Source: an uncultured Lachnospiraceae bacterium
Lineage (GTDB): Bacteria > Bacillota > Clostridia > Lachnospirales > Lachnospiraceae
Assembly (NCBI GenBank): GCA_910588865.1
Contig: CAJUSJ010000118.1
Coordinates: forward strand, 1 to 9,970
DNA: 9,970 bases
Direction: 5' to 3'
Part shown: positions 7,301 to 9,970 of the stretch, piece after piece
How positions within the stretch are numbered: position 1 is the first letter of the stretch
Layout: each line of letters begins with the position of its first letter
Notes under the pieces: model-generated
What the model was told of the DNA's origin: nothing
The model's input: only the letters and a program-made list of their open reading frames with translations
Database searches by the model: none
Translations under genes and position numbers: made by a program

Positions 7301-7840
7301 GACGAAGCGTATGAAAACGGGGACGGCGAGGAATACGACGAGGCGTATGAAGACGAGGATGGTGAGGAATACGGCGAAGCGTATGAAGACGGGGACGACG
7401 AGGAATACGATGGAGTGTATGAAGACGAGGATGGCGAAGAATACGACGGGGATGATGAGGACTATGGCGACGAGTACGAGGATGATGGGGATTATGATGA
7501 TGAGTACGAAGACGAATCCGGGTATGAGGATGAATACGAGTCCCCGGCCCCTGTAGACGATGAGGAATTGGATCTGAATGAATTCGCGGATTATGCTGTC
7601 AAATACGCGAGAGATATCGACTGTAATATTACGGGAAAAAGTATGCTGGCGCTGTATGAGCGTATTGAGCTGATGGAAGAAGATGGAATCCCCCTGACCC
7701 GGACCAACGCGGAGGATTTGATTGAGGAGGCGGCGGATAAGGCGGAGAAGCCCTCCCTGAGCGGTTTGCTCAAAGGAGTATTCGCTTCAAAGTATGACAA
7801 AGACGGACTTTTGATTCTGAAAGAGGAGCATTTTATATGA
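4313..7840 (+). CDS. Giant low-complexity protein: TPR-like N-terminus, FUS-like YGQ repeats, degenerate AAA+ core, acidic repeats
   Basis: Not a gene I can name; 1175 residues from the ATG at 4313. Order of parts: (1) residues 1-215, helical with TPR-like pairs (e.g. YEKNREYQEAKEVLLLAFER), no signal peptide; (2) residues 248-622, about 25 tandem 14-residue units YGQ(S/P)QGGY-x-x-G; (3) residues 626-660, basic Arg/Lys/Gly/Ser-rich linker; (4) residues 690-760, charged helix; (5) residues 760-880, which matches by eye the CbxX/CfqX (SpoVK) AAA+ core but lacks Walker A Lys (Phe776); (6) residues 940-1080, acidic Asp/Glu/Tyr repeats; (7) residues 1085-1175, small helical domain ending LLILKEEHF, possibly the AAA lid. 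It has no membrane segments, so it is presumably cytosolic. It lies 32 nt after recR and overlaps the HAD gene by ATGA, so it is co-transcribed with DNA-repair genes. A scaffold or condensate-forming role is inference. Confidence is high that the gene is real and low for function. Confidence 0.9.
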   Translation: MDKYEFNIKVEQIRKLVGKNDYATAMKIADTIDWRRVRNANLLSMISEVYEKNREYQEAKEVLLLAFERAPIGKRLLYKLTELALREGSISEAEDYYREFCDLSPDDTRQHLLRYMLLKEKKAPMDQIIHALERYISTEVDEKWMYELADLYARAGRTSDCIQLCDKMILMFGVGAYVEKAMELKQRYAPLTSYQKDLIQNRDKYEEKLRAVEEGYENGTIRIQDYQEPGNTGFGVQGAGAESYEASGYGQQSAGYGGENNSYGQQQTAYVSGNDGYGQPQGGYVSGSDGYGQPQGGYVPGSDGYGHSQGDYMSGSDGYNQPQGGYMSGSDGYGHPQGSYMSEAESYQQPEGGYMSESDGYGQSQGGYVPGAGDYGQSQGGYASGAGGYGQSQGGYASGAGDYGQSQGGYASGAGGYGQPQGGYASGAGGYGQPQGGYAFEADPYGQSQGGYEPGAGSYGQPQDSYGSGGYNQSQAGYVPAEGAYDQAGSGYTSEAGGYSQSQDGYMSGNPAYGDSQGGYDQFQGGYIPETDGYGQSQDGYIHGERGYSQQTDSYMEEQPVHDPYQGNYMPESEGYGRFGNAYPEEAESYGYPQNGYMSENGEYDQQQGGYGGYGQSQAGYGSANRPRQTKSGHRSKGGGSGKSGNGYRTRSSRGPSDGRYMEENGAYGSAADGSYGEQHYSQENSNYAYEVDEELMANLHQAAAEKELAAEMSKISTEGYVEREPGSGRTKVFRDRHGMAVVKRAEEREQETKYHDRVYTPHHLMIEAKIPETGFETAVEVLKKIHQKTGVNNQVIKISGSKLSRRGIFNVSDKLAGKDLIVEEAGDLSQEDLEELQMLLERDETGMIVVLIDNPFQMKELHQQNPGFVNLFQCIDADGQNMDALEAPEERETQEETAKEPAFEPEEPVARDLTKEDQGIALEKPTAEAGDMDQTEEDPPYEEKDSFEENFEDEDIYPDETVDEPGYGEEYDEAYENRDDEEYDEAYEDGDDEEYDEAYENGDGEEYDEAYEDEDGEEYGEAYEDGDDEEYDGVYEDEDGEEYDGDDEDYGDEYEDDGDYDDEYEDESGYEDEYESPAPVDDEELDLNEFADYAVKYARDIDCNITGKSMLALYERIELMEEDGIPLTRTNAEDLIEEAADKAEKPSLSGLLKGVFASKYDKDGLLILKEEHFI
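5054..6178 (+). repeat. Tandem 42-bp in-frame repeat array (about 25 units) encoding YGQ-rich prion-like domain
   Basis: The unit encodes YGQ(S/P)QGGYxSGxxG, 14 residues or 42 bp. The first two units are looser (GYGQQSAG, SYGQQQTAY). Spacing is exactly 42 bp through most of the array, with a shortened unit near residue 470 and irregular ones after about residue 515. Units starting at 5435, 5477, 5519 and 5561 are nearly identical at the nucleotide level, and the one at 5603 shares its first half. This indicates recent duplication or gene conversion, while flanking units have diverged. Composition is almost only Gly, Tyr, Gln, Ser, Pro, Ala and a few acidic residues. Confidence 0.95.
6590..6952 (+). 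other. Degenerate AAA+ domain (CbxX/CfqX-SpoVK-like) inside the giant protein
   Basis: Residues 760-880 line up with the recalled CbxX/SpoVK pattern. HLMIEAKIPETGFETAVEVL matches the family's HMVFTGNPGTGKTTVARLL, so the Walker A loop is present in outline but Lys is Phe776 and the following Thr is Glu777. LIVEEAGDL (821-829) matches the Walker B LFIDEAYSL with Asp changed to Glu824 and Glu825 kept. MIVVLIDNPFQMKEL and NPGFVNLF (866-873) match the sensor 1 strand and NPGLRSRF, with the arginine of RSRF lost. ATP hydrolysis is therefore unlikely. The alignment is from memory and needs a profile search. Confidence 0.55.
7220..7435 (+). repeat. Tandem 36-bp repeat (six units) encoding an acidic EEYDEAYE repeat
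   Basis: Six consecutive units of exactly 12 residues (970-1041) follow EEYDEAYE(D/N)xD(D/G). After them the sequence decays into a looser Asp/Glu/Tyr-rich stretch to about residue 1077 (nucleotide 7543). The net charge is very negative. The units differ mostly by single bases (GAC/GGC, GAA/GAG), so the array arose by local duplication separate from the YGQ array upstream. Confidence 0.93.
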
Positions 7841-8667
7841 AAATACGGCTTATAGCGCTGGATTTAGACGGAACACTTTTAGACAGTCAGAAAATGCTGC
7901 CAGAAAGAAACAAAAAAGCATTGGAGGAGTGTATTGCCCGCGGGATTTATGTGGTCCCCTGTACAGGGCGCACAGCGGCAGGGATTCCCGACCCTGTGCG
8001 GAAGATCCCGGGAATCCGCTACGCGATCACCGCGAACGGAGGCATGGTGCTGGATTTGGAGAAAAATCTCGCCCTGGATGAAAAACTGATTCCCATGAAC
8101 ATTGTGACAGAGATCTATGAGCTGGTAAGCACATGTCACGTCATGTGTGACGCGTATATCCAAGGGATGGGATTTTCCGAACGCCGCTGTTTTGAGAATA
8201 TGGATGATTACGGCATTCCCGATGTGGTTCAGCAACTGGTCCGCCGCACCCGTCTCCCTGTTGACAATGTGAAAGATTATATCCGGGAGAGATTCTCAGC
8301 CGCGGATAAGCTGAATCTTTTCTTCGATGACCCTGGGGAGAGAGCCTGGGCGCGGGGGCAGCTGGAAGCCCGGGGGGACGTCATAGTCAGTTCCTCATTT
8401 TCCTACAATCTTGAGATTAACGGCAAGGGAGCCACAAAAGGGGAAGGGCTCCTTCGGCTGGCGGAGATCCTGAACATAGCTCCAGACGAGACCATGGCCT
8501 TTGGCGATGGCGAAAATGATCTTTCCATAATAGAGAAGGCGGGGATTGGGATCGCCATGGAAAACGGCAATGAAAAGTTAAAAGAGATAGCGGATTATAT
8601 AGCGCCGGACAGCGATAACGCGGGAGTGGGACAGATGCTGGAAAGACTGGTCCTCTCTGACAGGTAA
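7837..8667 (+). CDS. Cof-type HAD-superfamily phosphatase
   Basis: A cytosolic haloacid-dehalogenase-superfamily hydrolase of the Cof (IIB) type, a group that dephosphorylates sugar phosphates, nucleotides or flavin precursors. All four HAD motifs are intact in 276 residues: motif I LDLDGTL (8-14; Asp9 nucleophile, Asp11 acid/base), motif II Thr43 in PCTGR, motif III Lys201 in GATKGEGL, and motif IV GDGEND (223-228). The cap domain between residues about 85 and 185 determines the substrate and gives no recognisable specificity, so the substrate is unknown. The start ATG overlaps the stop of the preceding gene (ATGA, 7837-7840), implying translational coupling. The expected length for the family is about 260-280. 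A link to the giant protein is suggested only by position. Confidence 0.93.
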   Translation: MKIRLIALDLDGTLLDSQKMLPERNKKALEECIARGIYVVPCTGRTAAGIPDPVRKIPGIRYAITANGGMVLDLEKNLALDEKLIPMNIVTEIYELVSTCHVMCDAYIQGMGFSERRCFENMDDYGIPDVVQQLVRRTRLPVDNVKDYIRERFSAADKLNLFFDDPGERAWARGQLEARGDVIVSSSFSYNLEINGKGATKGEGLLRLAEILNIAPDETMAFGDGENDLSIIEKAGIGIAMENGNEKLKEIADYIAPDSDNAGVGQMLERLVLSDR

Positions 8668-8677
8668 CGAGGTATTT

Positions 8678-9370
8678 ATGGAAAATTGGCTTGAGATCGC
8701 GGTGGGGTTGTATCTTTTGGTAATGATTGTATATGGTTATTGCCGGGGAGTCATCCGCATGATCGTATCTGTGGCGGCATTGGCGGCAACCTTTGTGATC
8801 GTCCGCATGGCAATGCCGTCCGTAACTTTATTTATAAAAAATGAGACCCCTGTATGTCAGTGGGTGGCCGGGGAGCTGGAGAAAAAGCTGATCCCTCATG
8901 AGGCCCAGGCCCAATTTGGGGACAGCAGAGAAATTATTGAAAGTCTAAACCTGCCTGAAGAGCTCCAGGAGCTTCTGGGGGAGCGCGGCGATGGCGGCGG
9001 CATCTTTGATATAGAAGCTTTTATCAGCCACATAGCGGATTATCTGGCAGAAATGATAATAAATTCAGTGGGATTTGTTGTGCTGTTTCTTGCTGTGTAT
9101 ATCATCATGGGGCTAGTTATAAGATCACTGGATCTGATCGCGAAGCTTCCCATGATATCAGGGATCAACAGGATGGCGGGGGCGCTGCTTGGAGGGGCTG
9201 AGGGACTGTTCTTTCTCTATCTCGCCCTGCTCCTGGTGACAGCGTTTTCCTCGAAACCATGGGCAGCAGGTATAATCGCTCAAATTGAGTCCAGTAAATG
9301 GCTGCCGTATTTGTATCACTACAATCTGGTGTCCAAGATCGTTCTGGGACTAATTAGAGGGATAAAATAA
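8678..9370 (+). CDS. CvpA-family integral membrane protein
   Basis: A CvpA (colicin V production) family inner-membrane protein. The E. coli member affects colicin V export and envelope stress tolerance, and the molecular activity is not established. The 230 residues contain hydrophobic segments at about 5-22, 27-48, 130-150 and 165-190. Family signatures are the GYCRGVIRMIVSV turn (20-32) and INRMAGALLGGAEGLFFLYL (163-182). The loop between segments two and three (about 50-125) is larger and hydrophilic, with a GERGDGGG stretch. A putative RBS ACGAGG (8667-8672) is 5 nt before the ATG, and the gene starts 10 nt after the HAD gene. It is the last gene of the operon. In B. subtilis the equivalent place before the rRNA operon holds the membrane gene bofA, which is not visibly related. 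Confidence 0.85.
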   Translation: MENWLEIAVGLYLLVMIVYGYCRGVIRMIVSVAALAATFVIVRMAMPSVTLFIKNETPVCQWVAGELEKKLIPHEAQAQFGDSREIIESLNLPEELQELLGERGDGGGIFDIEAFISHIADYLAEMIINSVGFVVLFLAVYIIMGLVIRSLDLIAKLPMISGINRMAGALLGGAEGLFFLYLALLLVTAFSSKPWAAGIIAQIESSKWLPYLYHYNLVSKIVLGLIRGIK

Positions 9371-9535
9371 TATTAATTGAACAAATAACACATACAATTA
9401 AGACAAAACGTCAATAAAATGCGAACCATTGATTTTCCGACATTTCCTCCAGAACCACAAAATATAGGAGGAATGGGAAAAGAAGAGCATATTTAGTGGT
9501 CTGAAAAAATTGTTTAAAAAAATGACACAAATCCC
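9371..9535. other. AT-rich spacer between cvpA and the rRNA promoters, with an imperfect inverted repeat
   Basis: No gene or consensus promoter is visible. The one structure is an imperfect inverted repeat: TTTTCC (9433-9438) and CATTTCCTCC (9441-9450) are complementary, with small bulges, to GGAGGAATG (9467-9475) and GGAAAA (9476-9481). The loop is 16 nt. It has no following T run, so it is not an obvious terminator. It could be an operator-like site or RNA element. Confidence 0.5.
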
Positions 9536-9564
9536 TTGACAATTTAGAATTGAGATGGTATAGT
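9536..9564 (+). promoter_or_regulatory. rRNA operon promoter P1
   Basis: A perfect -35 TTGACA (9536-9541), a 17-nt spacer, and -10 TATAGT (9559-9564) with an extended -10 TG at 9556-9557. Runs of A and T precede it (9508-9522), as expected for an UP element. The start of transcription should fall near 9570-9572, inside the 5' arm of the terminator hairpin that follows. Confidence 0.85.
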
Positions 9565-9565
9565 T

Positions 9566-9598
9566 AAGTCCACCGCAAGAGATGCGGCTGGACTTTTT
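9566..9598 (+). terminator. Intrinsic terminator of the upstream operon, overlapping the P1 start
   Basis: AAGTCCA (9566-9572) pairs with TGGACTT (9589-9595), and CCGCA (9573-9577) pairs with TGCGG (9583-9587). The loop is AGAGA, with a single bulged C (9588). The 12-bp stem runs into a T-rich tract (9594-9598, then C and more T). It is the only convincing terminator after cvpA. RNA begun at P1 would lack most of the outer 5' arm and fold less stably. Confidence 0.75.
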
Positions 9599-9674
9599 CT
9601 TGTTTTAGAAGGCTTTGACAGAAGCCCCTGGGAATGAAGACAGCAGGAGCAGGAAAAAGAAAATAAAAAAGTTG

Positions 9675-9703
9675 TTGACAAATCAAAAGCAATGTGATAG
9701 AAT
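9675..9703 (+). promoter_or_regulatory. rRNA operon promoter P2
   Basis: A perfect -35 TTGACA (9675-9680), a 17-nt spacer and -10 TAGAAT (9698-9703), again with an extended -10 TG (9695-9696). The A-rich stretch at 9651-9670 resembles an UP element. This is the second of a tandem pair 139 nt apart, the usual arrangement for rRNA operons. The start should lie near 9708-9710. Confidence 0.88.
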
Positions 9704-9709
9704 GAATGA

Positions 9710-9921
9710 GTTGCCGCTGAGAGAATCGACAACACAGAACCTTGAAAACCGAAGATCAAACAGTATGCAAGACCCTGAAAATTCCAAAAGAAAAGGCGAA
9801 GTTTGAGAGCGCCTTGGATTTGAGAAAATTCAGAACGAATACAAAAGTAAACGAACCAAACAACAGTAATACGGGAATAAGAATTAGCCAAGAGTTGATT
9901 CTGGTCCCAGATCAGACATTT
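9710..9921 (+). other. rRNA operon leader with boxA-like antitermination element
   Basis: An untranslated leader of about 210 nt. GAACCTTGAAAACC (9737-9750) resembles the boxA element (TGTTCTTTGAAAAC) of Firmicute rRNA leaders, where NusB/NusE bind to block premature termination. A hairpin AAGGCG (9793-9798)/CGCCTT (9810-9815) and a small stem at 9896-9914 (TGAT-CTG/CAG-ATCA) follow. The second lies just before the mature 16S end and may take part in processing. Short open frames here have no ribosome binding site and are not credible genes. Confidence 0.6.

Positions 9922-9970
<49 letters not shown>

Noticed and set aside
7074..7556. A 160-codon plus-strand open frame over the acidic repeats (Met/Lys/Arg/Thr-rich)
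   Set aside because: An alternative-frame shadow of the 36-bp acidic repeat, with no RBS and no recognisable domain.
9473..9496. A 7-codon open frame (ATG GGA AAA GAA...) behind AGGAGGA, as a possible leader peptide
   Set aside because: The Shine-Dalgarno core lies only 1-2 nt before the ATG, too close for initiation, and the frame has no regulatory codon run.
9615..9620. A third TTGACA between the two rRNA promoters
   Set aside because: No -10-like sequence lies 16-18 nt downstream (AGACAG at the 17-nt position). It is in the loop of a small GGCTT/AAGCC hairpin.

Overview
The window looks like a chromosomal segment of a Gram-positive, moderate-GC anaerobic clostridium, most likely Lachnospiraceae (Clostridium cluster XIVa). 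The reasons are a Bacillus/Clostridium-type large SRP RNA with an Alu domain, strong Shine-Dalgarno sequences before most genes, a clostridial-type phosphofructokinase, and a 16S rRNA 5' end that reads GATGAACGCTGGCGGCGTGCTT. The order SRP RNA, dnaX, ybaB, recR, then an rRNA operon is the same as near the replication origin of Bacillus subtilis (scr-dnaX-yaaK-recR-yaaL-bofA-rrnA). The segment is therefore probably origin-proximal.

Layout. Positions 12-277 hold the SRP RNA, followed by an intrinsic terminator (292-313). Positions 321-419 form a GC-rich run of stem-loops of unknown role. A consensus promoter (469-497) then drives a run of seven co-directional, tightly packed genes: 6-phosphofructokinase, dnaX, ybaB/ebfC, recR, a very large low-complexity protein, a Cof-type HAD phosphatase and a CvpA-family membrane protein. 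Intergenic gaps are 35, 21, 2, 32, -4 and 10 nt, so one long operon is plausible. A single strong terminator hairpin (9566-9598) ends it. The rest is the control region of an rRNA operon, with two consensus promoters and a leader with a boxA-like element. The first ~49 nt of 16S rRNA run off the right edge.

How the genes fit together. The SRP RNA serves membrane protein targeting. DnaX (clamp-loader tau/gamma), YbaB (nucleoid-associated) and RecR (recombination mediator) form the classical replication/repair cluster. The phosphofructokinase gene sits between the SRP RNA and dnaX, unlike in B. subtilis.

The most unusual object is the 1175-residue protein at 4313-7840. It has a TPR-like helical N-terminus, then about 25 tandem 14-residue units of type YGQ(S/P)QGGY-x-x-G that resemble the prion-like domain of human FUS/EWS. 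A basic Arg/Gly/Lys-rich linker follows. Next comes a domain that aligns by eye to the CbxX/CfqX (SpoVK) AAA+ core with its Walker A lysine lost. An acidic 12-residue tandem repeat and a small helical C-terminal domain, possibly the displaced AAA lid, complete it. I infer a pseudo-ATPase scaffold that may form condensates. Its function is unknown. It is the best candidate in this window for something undescribed.
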